A DNA stretch of 64,000 nt from MED-G105 sp965263305. GTDB lineage: Bacteria > Pseudomonadota > Alphaproteobacteria > Caulobacterales > Parvularculaceae. The translations under genes were made by a program, and so were the position numbers. Of the stretch, positions 54,047 to 63,037 are shown piece after piece; position 1 is the first letter of the stretch, and every line of letters begins with the position of its first letter. Location: positions 2,666,001-2,730,000 of the forward strand of contig OZ253666.1 of assembly GCA_965263305.1 (NCBI GenBank), written 5' to 3'. The notes under the pieces are model-generated. The model had not been told where the DNA came from and did not search any database. It worked only from the letters and a program-made list of their open reading frames with translations.

Positions 54047-54148
54047 ATGGTCGTTATCGATCTTACCCGATCCGACGGAGCATCCGTCGGGGCTTTTGAA
54101 GACGTCTACACAGTAAAAGGCTCAACATGGAAAATGTCGTATACTTGA
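54047..54148 (+). CDS. Possible 33-residue leader ORF overlapping the dioxygenase start
   Basis: A small frame starts at ATG 54047 with a GAGGCGG-type ribosome site about 9 bases upstream. It runs 33 codons to a TGA at 54146-54148, so it overlaps the first 22 bases of the dioxygenase gene in another frame. A perfect hairpin (54072-54090) lies inside it. The peptide has no recognisable motif. Translation of this frame could influence the downstream start by coupling or attenuation. It may equally be chance; evidence is the ribosome site, overlap and hairpin only. Confidence 0.3.
   Translation: MVVIDLTRSDGASVGAFEDVYTVKGSTWKMSYT
54072..54090 (+). promoter_or_regulatory. Leader hairpin before the dioxygenase gene
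   Basis: CCGACGGA (54072-54079) pairs perfectly with TCCGTCGG (54083-54090) around GCA and is followed by GGCTTTT, which looks like a short terminator 36 bases before the dioxygenase ATG. Because no gene lies upstream on this strand, it would act as an attenuator rather than a gene-end terminator. Confidence 0.45.
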
Positions 54149-55314
54149 CGTGTGCCGATGAACGCGCCGCGCCCTGGGACGTCACGCCGGAGGAAACCGG
54201 GCTTCGCCTGACGCGTAGCGACGGGGAAGAGGCATGGTTCCATTATTTTTGGCTACGTGAGAATTGCCATTGTCCGAAGTGCACCCATCCGGAAGCATGG
54301 GAGCGGATCGTTGATCTGCTGAAAATTCCCCATGACATTAAGCCTGAAAGTATTAAGTCGAGCGAAGATGGATTGCGGCTTACATGGCCCACCCATGACG
54401 CCCCCTGCGACGGAACGTTTTACAGTTGGTCATGGCTTGATGAGCATCGCACGGAAAATAAGGCCAGGTTGGCCCGGAAGAAAAAAAGAACCAGCTGGCG
54501 CGCAGGCGCGTTTACCATCGATGATGTAAGTGTCGATTTCGATGACATTTTGAATAGCGACGCAGGTTTACAGGCATTTTTGGAATATATCGATGATGTC
54601 GGGGTTGCGTTCTCTCGCAATACCCCAAACACGCACGAAGCGGTCATCGCGCTTGCAAGCCATATCGCCCATATCGAGGAATCCCATTTCGGGCGCGATT
54701 ACGAGGTTGTTTCTAAGCCAAACCCGGAAAACCTCGCCTACACCTCGCATGCGCTTTATCCTCATAATGACCTTCCCAGTCGAAAATACCTGCCAGGCGT
54801 TCAGTTTTTGCACTGCCGTCAAAACGACGCGACGGGCGGGGAGAGCATTCTGGTGGATTCGATTGCAGTTGCGTCCCGATTGCGTGACGAGAACAAAGAG
54901 TTCTTCGAATTTTTGAGCACCAAAAAGGTCACCTTCAGCTCGATCGATGAGAGTTGGCACATCGTGAATAGGTCAACGGTTATTGAAGTTGATGAGGATG
55001 GTGAAATTGTCGGTACACGCATTCATCCCGCGCTCATCGGGCCCGTTGATGTTGAGCCAGACGACATGGACCTATTTTATCGCGCCCATCGGGCGGTCAT
55101 CGAGCTTTGTACAAGCCCCGATATGCAGTTGTCGTTCCGCTTGCAAGATGGTGATTGTCAGGTTTTTGACAATTACCGTATTCTCCATGCCCGCGCTGCG
55201 TTCGACCCCAATAGCGGCGGGCGTCATCTCCATGGGCTTTATGTCACGCGCGATGATCTGCAAAGTCGCCTGGAAGTTCTGCGTCGTGGCGGGGCGAGTT
55301 TCAGGCGTACGTAG
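54127..55314 (+). CDS. Gamma-butyrobetaine dioxygenase-like Fe(II)/2-oxoglutarate oxygenase
   Basis: This 395-residue enzyme has the gamma-butyrobetaine hydroxylase layout. The N-terminal zinc domain has ligands Cys47, Cys49, Cys52 (NCHCPKC) and probably His89, the same CxCxxC spacing as human BBOX1. The C-terminal TauD/TfdA double-stranded beta-helix has iron ligands His213 and Asp215 (HNDLP) and His354 (ILHARAAF). The 2-oxoglutarate arginine is probably in GGRHLHGLY. The expected reaction is hydroxylation of gamma-butyrobetaine to L-carnitine; related enzymes act on trimethyllysine or other betaines. A BCCT carrier follows on the same strand, which fits import of such a substrate. A hairpin and a small ORF in the leader suggest expression control. 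Confidence 0.85.
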   Translation: MENVVYLTCADERAAPWDVTPEETGLRLTRSDGEEAWFHYFWLRENCHCPKCTHPEAWERIVDLLKIPHDIKPESIKSSEDGLRLTWPTHDAPCDGTFYSWSWLDEHRTENKARLARKKKRTSWRAGAFTIDDVSVDFDDILNSDAGLQAFLEYIDDVGVAFSRNTPNTHEAVIALASHIAHIEESHFGRDYEVVSKPNPENLAYTSHALYPHNDLPSRKYLPGVQFLHCRQNDATGGESILVDSIAVASRLRDENKEFFEFLSTKKVTFSSIDESWHIVNRSTVIEVDEDGEIVGTRIHPALIGPVDVEPDDMDLFYRAHRAVIELCTSPDMQLSFRLQDGDCQVFDNYRILHARAAFDPNSGGRHLHGLYVTRDDLQSRLEVLRRGGASFRRT

Positions 55315-55539
55315 AGTGATACCATTACGTGATCCGAGTGCAGCATTCGTTCGATGGGTTGCGGGGCGCGCAGGGTGTGGGCTAGTCTTTTATGCTAAGT
55401 AATCGTTTTCGCTGGTTGATGCGTGTTTATAATCGGCGTTAAAGACAACAAACGCTAACCGAACAAACGCGCCAGTCTTTCATTTCGACAGGGTGGCGAT
55501 TGTGTTTCTTGTACGGACTAATTTGAGGTAATCTCCGCC

Positions 55540-57072
55540 ATGAATGATGAAGTACAGCCGGCGGATGGTAAGCGCCGCTTGAACAGCGCGCTTTTTTTTC
55601 CCTCCGTCCTTGCTGTACTGGCGTGTGCGATCCCTCTAATCCTCGTCCCCGAGGAGGCGGCGGTTGTCGCCGAGGTCGCCAAGGCGATGGTCACAACCAA
55701 TTTCGGATGGCTCTATTTGGGCTTTGGCGTTGTCGCCTTCGCGCTCGTTCTCGGGTTGGCCTTTAGCCAACATGGCTCAATCAAACTTGGCGGTCCGGAG
55801 GAAAAACCGGAATACTCCGACGCCCATTGGGTGGCGATGATGTTCACGGCCGGCGTCGGCGCCGGGTTGGTCGTTTGGGGCTTTGCGGAGCCTATTTTCT
55901 ACCTGCAGGGGCCGCCATTTGGCGTTGAACCTCATTCGCCCAAGGCGGTTGAGTGGGCTCATGCCTATCCCTTGTTCCATTGGGGCGTCATCTCGTGGTC
56001 GATGTTTTGTTTCACCGCCGTGCCGGTCGCCTACATGCTTTATGTGCGCAACGAGCCGTCGTTGCGGGTGAGCTCAGTTTGCGCGCCGGTGCTGCCTGCG
56101 GGGCTTCGCCCGCTGTTGGGGCCATTGATCGATATCTTCATTATCCTGGGCATTGTTGGCGGCAACGCCACGGCCCTTGGCTTGGGCGCGCCATTGATTT
56201 CTGCCTTCGTTGCTGAACTTTTAGGGGTTCCGGATTCGATTGTTATTAAATTCGGTATTTTGATTGTTTGGGTTCTGCTCTTCGGCACCAGCGTCATTCT
56301 TGGATTGAAGAAGGGTATCCAGCGGCTGGCTGATATCAATATGGTCCTCGCCCTGACGGCGTTGGCGTTTATCCTAATCGCCGGGCCGACCCTTTATATT
56401 CTTGATATGACGACCAATAGCGTCGGTGTAATGTTAGACAATCTGTTCGCTATGGCGCTTTGGACCGATCCGGTTGGCGGCTCGAGCTTTCCCGATGATT
56501 GGACGATTTTTTACTGGGCATGGTATCTGGCGTTCGCCGGTTTTGTCAGTTTGTTCATTGCCCGTATTTCCCGAGGACGAACCCTTAAGGAGATGATTTT
56601 GGGCGTCTTGATTTGGGGGACGTTGGGTACATCCATATTTATGGCGGTCGCGGGCGGTTACGCCTTGCATCTGGAAACGAGCGGCGCGCTGCCGTTGTCG
56701 GATATTCTCACCAATGATGGCATGTCCGTATTGGTGGCGAAAATTCTCTCAACCTTGCCATTTCCAAAGATTGTGCTGGGTGGGTTTATCGTGTTGTGCA
56801 TCATATTCTATGCGACGAACATTGACTCCGCCGCTTATGTCCTCGCCAGTATCTGTACAAAGAATTTGCGGGGCGATCAGGAGCCGACACGCTTTGTGCG
56901 CATTATTTGGGCGATTATGCTGGCCTTGATGACGGCCGGGTTGATTGTCTCCGGCGGACTTCGCACCATACAGGCGGCGACCATTGTCAGCTCACTCCCG
57001 CTGATCCCGATAATGTGCCTCATGTGGATGTCGTTGCAGCGATGGCTCCGCGCGACGCCGCCGACGCGATAG
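55540..57072 (+). CDS. BCCT family transporter, likely for a carnitine-type betaine
   Basis: This 510-residue carrier with about 12 helices has the glycine box GVGAGL (105-110), then VVWGFAEPIFYLQ. The aromatic segment is WTIFYWAWYLAFAGFVSLF, which differs from the WTIFYWAWWIAWAPFVGMF of the other BCCT protein in this window; the substrate pocket should differ too. It lies 225 bases after the gamma-butyrobetaine dioxygenase-like gene on the same strand. Import of gamma-butyrobetaine, carnitine or a similar long-chain betaine is the natural inference; direct sequence evidence for substrate is lacking. Confidence 0.9.
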   Translation: MNDEVQPADGKRRLNSALFFPSVLAVLACAIPLILVPEEAAVVAEVAKAMVTTNFGWLYLGFGVVAFALVLGLAFSQHGSIKLGGPEEKPEYSDAHWVAMMFTAGVGAGLVVWGFAEPIFYLQGPPFGVEPHSPKAVEWAHAYPLFHWGVISWSMFCFTAVPVAYMLYVRNEPSLRVSSVCAPVLPAGLRPLLGPLIDIFIILGIVGGNATALGLGAPLISAFVAELLGVPDSIVIKFGILIVWVLLFGTSVILGLKKGIQRLADINMVLALTALAFILIAGPTLYILDMTTNSVGVMLDNLFAMALWTDPVGGSSFPDDWTIFYWAWYLAFAGFVSLFIARISRGRTLKEMILGVLIWGTLGTSIFMAVAGGYALHLETSGALPLSDILTNDGMSVLVAKILSTLPFPKIVLGGFIVLCIIFYATNIDSAAYVLASICTKNLRGDQEPTRFVRIIWAIMLALMTAGLIVSGGLRTIQAATIVSSLPLIPIMCLMWMSLQRWLRATPPTR

Positions 57073-57313
57073 GGTTGTACCGAACGGTTAACCAACGCTG
57101 GCTCTCTATATTTCGGATTGCTGGTCCTACGTCGTGATTTTACTCCAATGCTATGAAACTATTGGGGTTCTGCCCTTCCGGGGGCGGGTCGGTCCTGCGT
57201 CCTGTGGCAATCAATGGGCTGCGTGAACCATCACTAAAATGTGCTACCCTTTACCAACGTAACGACGGTATGGTGCGCCATGGCTTTGTTGCCCTTTTGA
57301 AGAGATAAGTGCG

Positions 57314-57793
57314 ATGGCTGTATTGATCGACAAGACTGATAACGGCGTGGCCCGTATGGCGGCGCAGGACCATGGCAACGATCCTTCGGCGCTGATCGAA
57401 ATTCTGCATGCCGTCCAAGCGACCGAAGGTTTTGTCAGTGAAACGGCGCTTAGAACTATTGCTGACGCGTTAAACATTTCCAGGGCAGAGGCCCATGGTG
57501 TTTCTACGTTCTACCACGATTTCCGCCGCGAACCGCCGGCGCGCCATCGCGTTCAGCTCTGCCGCGCCGAGGCGTGTCAGGCCGTCGGCTCGGAAGAATT
57601 AGCAGCCCATGCCGAAACGGTTTTGGGGGTAAAGACGGGCGATAAAACGCCGGGCAATGCCGTGCGCTTAGAAGCGGTTTACTGCCTCGGCAACTGCGCC
57701 CTCGGGCCGGCGGCGATGGTCGATGGAGAGTTAAAGGGCCGTGTGACGACGCAGTCCTTCGACATTCTCGCCGCGAAATTCAAGGGCGCATGA
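57314..57793 (+). CDS. fdsG: NAD-dependent formate dehydrogenase, gamma subunit (NuoE-like)
   Basis: This 159-residue thioredoxin-fold 2Fe-2S subunit has four cysteines in the NuoE/FdsG pattern: Cys83 and Cys88 (LCRAEAC), then Cys124 and Cys128 (CLGNC). Together with FdsB it passes electrons from the molybdenum subunit to NAD. The stop overlaps the fdsB start by 4 bases (ATGA), so the subunits are probably made in equal amounts. The enzyme belongs to the cytosolic, oxygen-tolerant FdsGBA class. Confidence 0.94.
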   Translation: MAVLIDKTDNGVARMAAQDHGNDPSALIEILHAVQATEGFVSETALRTIADALNISRAEAHGVSTFYHDFRREPPARHRVQLCRAEACQAVGSEELAAHAETVLGVKTGDKTPGNAVRLEAVYCLGNCALGPAAMVDGELKGRVTTQSFDILAAKFKGA

Positions 57794-59331
57794 TCATGGG
57801 CGCTATCAGGATATTCGTTCCAAGAGATGCGGCGGCGATCTCCGTCGGGGCCGAGGATGTCGCCAACGCAATTGTGCATGAGGCCCAGGCGCGCGGCGTC
57901 GAGGTCTCGCTCGTGCGCAATGGGTCGCGCGGCATGCTGTGGTTGGAGCCGTTGGTTGAAGTTGAGACGCCGGAGGGACGTATCGCCTTCGGGCCCGTTG
58001 GCGAAGATGATGTCTCCAGCTTATTCGACGCTGCGTTTCACGAGGGCGGTGATCACCCGCTTGCCTTAGGCCAGACGGAGGAAATACCCTTTTTCGCCAA
58101 GCAAGAGCGATTAACCTTCGCCCGCTGCGGAGTGATCGATCCTTTGGATCTGAAGGGCTACGAGGCCCATGGCGGGTTAGTTGGCCTACGCAAGGCTCTA
58201 AAGGAAACGCCGAGCGCAATTGTGGAAGCGGTAACGGCCTCAGGGTTGCGCGGGCGCGGCGGCGCTGGCTTCCCGACCGGGATTAAGTGGAAGACCGCGC
58301 TGGAGCAGACAGCGCAGCAAAAATATATTTGTTGCAATGCTGACGAAGGTGATAGCGGCACATTTGCCGACCGTATGCTGATGGAAGGCGATCCGTTTTG
58401 CCTTATAGAAGGCATGGTCATCGCGGGGCGTGCCGTTGGCGCCGACACCGGATATATTTATATCCGCTCAGAATATCCTCACGCGATCGATGTCATGCAA
58501 CGCGCCATCGCCATCTGGCGCGAGGCCGGCTTGCTCGGCGATGACATTGAAGGGTCTGGAACATCCTTCGACCTCCATGTGCGCGTGGGCGCTGGCGCTT
58601 ATATCTGTGGTGAAGAAAGCGCCATGCTCGAAAGCCTTGAGGGCAAACGCGGGCAGGTGAAGGTTAAGCCGCCTATTCCTGCGATTTCCGGGTTATTCGG
58701 TAAGCCGACGATTGTGAATAACGTTCTGACCCTGGGTGCTGTTCCCCTCATTATGGCGAAAGGTGCTGATTTCTACAAAAATTTCGGGATGGGTCGTTCT
58801 CGCGGGACGCAGCCCTTCCAACTCGCCGGGGACATTGCTCAGGGCGGGCTTGTTGAGAAGGCCTTCGGTGTAACCTTGCGAGAACTGGTGGAAGATTTTG
58901 GCGGCGGCACCCGCAGCGGTCATCCCATTCGTGCGGTGCAGGCGGGCGGGCCCTTGGGCGCTTATGTGCCTGTTTCGGGGTTCGATGTTGCGATGGATTA
59001 CGAAGCGCTCGCGGACGCTGGAGCCATGCTCGGCCATGGCGGGATCGTCGTGTTCAACCACAGCGTGGATATGGCCAAGCAGGCGCGCTTCGCCATGGAG
59101 TTTTGCGAGATTGAGTCTTGCGGCAAGTGCACCCCCTGTCGGATCGGGGCGGTGCGCGGCAAAGAAACGATTGATAAAATCATCAATGATGAAAACCGCA
59201 CGGAGAACTTAGCGGTTTTGGAAGACTTATGTGACGTGATGACCGACGGTTCGCTTTGCGCCATGGGCGGCTTAACGCCGAACCCGGTTCTGAGCGCCTT
59301 GAGGCATTTCCCGGAAGATTTTGGCGCTTAG
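57790..59331 (+). CDS. fdsB: NAD-dependent formate dehydrogenase, beta subunit (NuoF-like)
   Basis: This 513-residue flavoprotein subunit has an N-terminal thioredoxin-like region (about 1-110), followed by the NuoF core. The FMN/NAD loop is GRGGAGFPTGIKWK, then GAGAYICGEESAMLESLEG. The 4Fe-4S ligands are Cys444, Cys447 and Cys450 (CGKCTPC), with a fourth Cys near 490. It transfers electrons to NAD. It starts at ATG 57790 overlapping fdsG, with a second in-frame ATG two codons later, and is followed by fdsA after 27 bases. Confidence 0.95.
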   Translation: MIMGAIRIFVPRDAAAISVGAEDVANAIVHEAQARGVEVSLVRNGSRGMLWLEPLVEVETPEGRIAFGPVGEDDVSSLFDAAFHEGGDHPLALGQTEEIPFFAKQERLTFARCGVIDPLDLKGYEAHGGLVGLRKALKETPSAIVEAVTASGLRGRGGAGFPTGIKWKTALEQTAQQKYICCNADEGDSGTFADRMLMEGDPFCLIEGMVIAGRAVGADTGYIYIRSEYPHAIDVMQRAIAIWREAGLLGDDIEGSGTSFDLHVRVGAGAYICGEESAMLESLEGKRGQVKVKPPIPAISGLFGKPTIVNNVLTLGAVPLIMAKGADFYKNFGMGRSRGTQPFQLAGDIAQGGLVEKAFGVTLRELVEDFGGGTRSGHPIRAVQAGGPLGAYVPVSGFDVAMDYEALADAGAMLGHGGIVVFNHSVDMAKQARFAMEFCEIESCGKCTPCRIGAVRGKETIDKIINDENRTENLAVLEDLCDVMTDGSLCAMGGLTPNPVLSALRHFPEDFGA

Positions 59332-59358
59332 CGAGCGAATAGACAGGGTGAAGACGAC

Positions 59359-62199
59359 ATGGCTATCCTGAAAGAGACCGATTACGGCACGCCGAAAGCA
59401 ACATCAGATGAGATGGTGAGCGCTGAGATTGACGGCTTCACGGTCACGGTGCCAAAGGGCACATCGGTGATGCGCGCGGCGATGGAAGTCGATCAGCCGA
59501 TCCCGAAATTATGCGCGACGGACTCTGTGAAGGCCTTCGGCTCCTGCCGTTTGTGCCTCGTCGAGATCGAGGGGCGGCGCGGCACGCCGGCCTCATGCAC
59601 GACATTGGTCGAAGATGGCATGAAAATTAAAACGCAGACGGAGAAATTAGCGAAACTGCGTCGCGGTGTGATGGAGCTTTACATTTCCGACCACCCGCTG
59701 GATTGCTTGACTTGTTCCGATAACGGCGATTGCGAATTGCAGGATATGGCGGGCGCCGTTGGCCTGCGCGAGGTTCGATACGACTATGAGGGCGAGAACC
59801 ATCTCGTTGCGGAGAAGGATGAGAGCAACCCTTATTTCTCTTATGACCCGTCAAAATGCATTGTTTGCTCCCGGTGCGTGCGCGCCTGTGACGAAGTGCA
59901 GGGGACCCTCGCGCTGACCATCGAGGGGCGTGGATTTGACTCCCGGGTTGCCGCGTCAATGGGCGAGAGCTTCTTCGATTCCGAATGCGTTTCCTGCGGC
60001 GCTTGCGTGCAAGCGTGTCCGACGGCGACCCTGCAAGAAAAATCCGTGATTGAACACGGCGTGCCTGATCGCACGGTACTGACGACCTGCGCCTATTGCG
60101 GGGTCGGATGTTCGTTTAAGGCTGAACTGAAGGGCGATCAGGTTATTCGGATGACGCCTTATAAGGATGGTAAAGCGAACCACGGGCATTCTTGCGTAAA
60201 GGGGCGCTTCGCCTTTGGTTATGCAACCCATAAAGAGCGTATCACCGAGCCAATGATTCGCGAGAAGATCACGGATCCATGGCGTGTCGTCTCCTGGGAG
60301 GAGGCGATCGGGTTCGCCGCTGATAAATTGAAGGCGACCCAGGCGACCTATGGCCGCAAATCCATCGGCGGTATCACCTCGTCGCGTTGTACGGCCGAAG
60401 AGGTTTGGCTTGTTCAGAAACTCATTCGTACCTCCTTCGGCAATAACAACGTCGATACCTGCGCGCGGGTCTGCCATTCACCGACGGGGTATGGCTTGAA
60501 GCAGACCTACGGCACATCGGCAGGGACCCAGGATTTCGATAGCGTCATGGACGCCGATGTCATCATGGTCATCGGGGCTAATCCGACGGACGCCCACCCG
60601 GTATTCGCCTCGCAGATGAAACGTCGCCTACGGGCAGGGGCAAAGCTTATCGTCGCGGACCCCCGCGCCATTGATTTGGTTCGTTCCCCCCATATTGAAG
60701 CGGCGCATCATTTACCCCTTCTGCCGGGCACCAATGTCGCGCTTATCAATGCTTTTGGTCATGTGGCCGCGACGGAAGGATTGCTCGACGACGATTTTGT
60801 CAAAGAGCGTTGTGATCTGCCGTCCTTCAAGGAGTGGCTCGATTTCATTCAATCCGAGGAGAACTCGCCAGAGACGGTGTCGAAGACAACGGGCGTGCCG
60901 GCTGACGAAATCCGACAGGCAGCGCGCCTCTATGCGAGCGGCGGGAATGCGGCGATTTACTACGGCCTCGGCGTAACCGAGCACAGCCAGGGGTCGACCA
61001 TGGTGATGGGCATGGCGAACCTTGCGATGGCCACCGGCAATATCGGCCGGCGCGGCGTTGGCGTGAACCCTTTGCGCGGGCAGAACAACGTTCAAGGCTC
61101 ATGCGATATGGGATCATTCCCCCACGAATTATCGGATTATAGGTCCGTCGGCGATGATGTCGCCCGTGGCAGTTTTGAGAAGGTCTGGGGCGTGAGCCTC
61201 GACAGTGAGCCCGGCTACCGCATTCCCAACATGTTTGATGAGGCGTGCGCTGGCAACTATCGCGGAATGTATATCCAGGGTGAAGACGTCGCCCAATCGG
61301 ACCCAAACACCCATCATGTGGAAGCGGCCCTTAAAGCCCTCGATATTCTCATCGTGCAGGATTTATTCCTGAATGAGACCGCACGCTTCGCCCATGTCTT
61401 TTTACCGGGCACGTCCTTTTTGGAAAAGGATGGCACTTTTATCAATGCAGAGCGCCGTATCAACCGCGTACGTCCGGTGATGAAATCCAAAACCGGCAAA
61501 GAAGAATGGGAGGTTACCCAAGACCTCGCCCGTGCGCTTGGCTATGAAATGGGCCATGAAAGCGCTGCCGACATCATGGACGAGATCGCGCTGTTGTCGC
61601 CTTCATTCAAAAACGTCTCCTTCAAATCGCTGGACGAAAAAGGGTCCGTTCAGTGGCCATGTAACGACGCGGCGCCGGATGGGACGCCTATTATGCATGT
61701 TGATGAATTTGTTCGCGGAAAAGGCATGTTCATCCTCACCGATTATGTCCCAACAGAAGAAAAGACGAACCGGAAGTTCCCACTGATCCTAACGACCGGG
61801 CGCATTCTCAGCCAATACAATGTGGGCGCCCAAACCCGGCGGACCGACAATGTTGATTGGTGGGAGGAAGATGTCTTGGAAATCCACCCCTCCGACGCGG
61901 AAGCGCGGGGTGTCCGCGATGGACAATGGGTCTCTCTCAATTCCCGAAAGGGTGAGACGGCGCTGCGCGCTAAAATCTCCGAACGCATGCAGCCGGGCGT
62001 GGTCTACACGACCTTCCATCACCCTGAAACCGGCGCGAATGTCGTCACAACAGAGCTATCCGATTGGGCGACGGACTGTCCTGAATATAAAGTGACCGCT
62101 GTTCAGGTAACGCCTGCGAACCATAAATCTGATTGGCAAAATGCGTATGACGAGGAAACGCCGGGCATGCGTAAAATTGAGACCATACCGGCCGAGTAA
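59359..62199 (+). CDS. fdsA: NAD-dependent formate dehydrogenase, catalytic alpha subunit
   Basis: This 946-residue molybdopterin subunit oxidises formate to CO2. The N-terminal 2Fe-2S ligands are Cys52, Cys63, Cys66 and Cys80. Two further clusters are indicated by CIVCSRCVRAC (about 170-180) and CVSCGACVQAC (about 212-222), and the Mo-domain 4Fe-4S cluster by CAYCGVGC. The predicted molybdenum ligand is Cys372 in ARVCHSPT, with the conserved His next to it; it is an ordinary TGC codon, not selenocysteine. Its stop overlaps fdhD by one base. It is the terminal step for formate released from the demethylation pathway. Confidence 0.96.
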   Translation: MAILKETDYGTPKATSDEMVSAEIDGFTVTVPKGTSVMRAAMEVDQPIPKLCATDSVKAFGSCRLCLVEIEGRRGTPASCTTLVEDGMKIKTQTEKLAKLRRGVMELYISDHPLDCLTCSDNGDCELQDMAGAVGLREVRYDYEGENHLVAEKDESNPYFSYDPSKCIVCSRCVRACDEVQGTLALTIEGRGFDSRVAASMGESFFDSECVSCGACVQACPTATLQEKSVIEHGVPDRTVLTTCAYCGVGCSFKAELKGDQVIRMTPYKDGKANHGHSCVKGRFAFGYATHKERITEPMIREKITDPWRVVSWEEAIGFAADKLKATQATYGRKSIGGITSSRCTAEEVWLVQKLIRTSFGNNNVDTCARVCHSPTGYGLKQTYGTSAGTQDFDSVMDADVIMVIGANPTDAHPVFASQMKRRLRAGAKLIVADPRAIDLVRSPHIEAAHHLPLLPGTNVALINAFGHVAATEGLLDDDFVKERCDLPSFKEWLDFIQSEENSPETVSKTTGVPADEIRQAARLYASGGNAAIYYGLGVTEHSQGSTMVMGMANLAMATGNIGRRGVGVNPLRGQNNVQGSCDMGSFPHELSDYRSVGDDVARGSFEKVWGVSLDSEPGYRIPNMFDEACAGNYRGMYIQGEDVAQSDPNTHHVEAALKALDILIVQDLFLNETARFAHVFLPGTSFLEKDGTFINAERRINRVRPVMKSKTGKEEWEVTQDLARALGYEMGHESAADIMDEIALLSPSFKNVSFKSLDEKGSVQWPCNDAAPDGTPIMHVDEFVRGKGMFILTDYVPTEEKTNRKFPLILTTGRILSQYNVGAQTRRTDNVDWWEEDVLEIHPSDAEARGVRDGQWVSLNSRKGETALRAKISERMQPGVVYTTFHHPETGANVVTTELSDWATDCPEYKVTAVQVTPANHKSDWQNAYDEETPGMRKIETIPAE

Positions 62200-63005
62200 T
62201 GTTTCCTGTCACGGTCACCGGCGCGCCTCTTCCCGTTGATAGTGACGCGAAAACCAATGCGGCGGGGCCCTGTGACGAGGGCGTCTGGCGAGTGCCGGAA
62301 GAGACGCCCATTGCCCTCGTCTATAATCGTCGCAATTACGCCGTGATGCTGGCGACGCCGCAGGACGTAATCGATTTCGCTGTTGGTTTTTCTTTGGCGG
62401 AAAGGGTGATCGATCACCCTGGCGACATCCAAGGGCTTGATATTCATTATACTGACCGGGGATGCGATCTTCGATTGCGGATTGCCGAACGCTTTGTTGA
62501 GCGGCTGGATGTGCGCCATCGCCGTCGAACCATGCCGGGCAATGTGGGCTGCGGGCTTTGCGGTCTGGAAAACGCCGATGAGCTTTTTGAAATCCTGCCC
62601 CCGGTCGCGCCCACGAAAATCGAACTTGATCGTGAAATCGTCGCCAAAGCCTTTGACGGATTAGCCGACCATCAACCGTTGAACGAGCGAACGCGAACGG
62701 TGCATGGCGCGGCGTGGGCGACCTTAGACGGCGACATCACTTTGGTGCGGGAAGATGTGGGCCGGCATAACGCGCTTGATAAATTGCTAGGGGCGTTGGC
62801 GTTATCTGGCGCTGACATGCAAGCGGGCTTTGTCGTGATGTCGAGCCGGTGTTCTTATGAACTTGTCCAGAAGGCGGCGTCGCAGAGGGTTCGCGCGATC
62901 GCCTGTCTTTCCGCGCCGACAACTTTCGCCTTGCGTAAAGCCGAAGAAGCCAATATGGCGATTTATGCAAGAGGTCGTTTGGGGCCTCTTTTGGTCAGTC
63001 TCTAA
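62199..63005 (+). CDS. fdhD: Formate dehydrogenase accessory sulfurtransferase FdhD
   Basis: FdhD transfers sulfur from the cysteine desulfurase to the molybdenum cofactor and is required for formate dehydrogenase activity. The 268-residue protein has the catalytic CxxC pair Cys118 and Cys121 in NVGCGLCG and the conserved REDVGRHNALDKLLG block. It overlaps fdsA by one base (TAATG), so it is co-translated. In many FdsGBACD operons a small delta subunit (FdsD) follows; here the next gene, 32 bases on, is an MFS transporter. Confidence 0.95.
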   Translation: MFPVTVTGAPLPVDSDAKTNAAGPCDEGVWRVPEETPIALVYNRRNYAVMLATPQDVIDFAVGFSLAERVIDHPGDIQGLDIHYTDRGCDLRLRIAERFVERLDVRHRRRTMPGNVGCGLCGLENADELFEILPPVAPTKIELDREIVAKAFDGLADHQPLNERTRTVHGAAWATLDGDITLVREDVGRHNALDKLLGALALSGADMQAGFVVMSSRCSYELVQKAASQRVRAIACLSAPTTFALRKAEEANMAIYARGRLGPLLVSL

Positions 63006-63037
63006 GAAATTTTCTTTCCTTACGTTGGCGGTTCGTT

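Larger units (their letters stand above)
53381..54126. other. Divergent intergenic region between the TonB receptor and the dioxygenase gene
   Basis: This 746-base, AT-rich region contains an inverted repeat near the receptor (53507-53524) and a small reading frame with an internal hairpin before the dioxygenase (54047-54148). A 63-codon reverse frame at 53795-53986 has no recognisable features and is probably not a gene. No tRNA or mobile element is seen. Confidence 0.6.

Noticed and set aside
60472..60474. Selenocysteine at the formate dehydrogenase active site
   Set aside because: The codon is TGC (cysteine); there is no in-frame TGA in fdsA.
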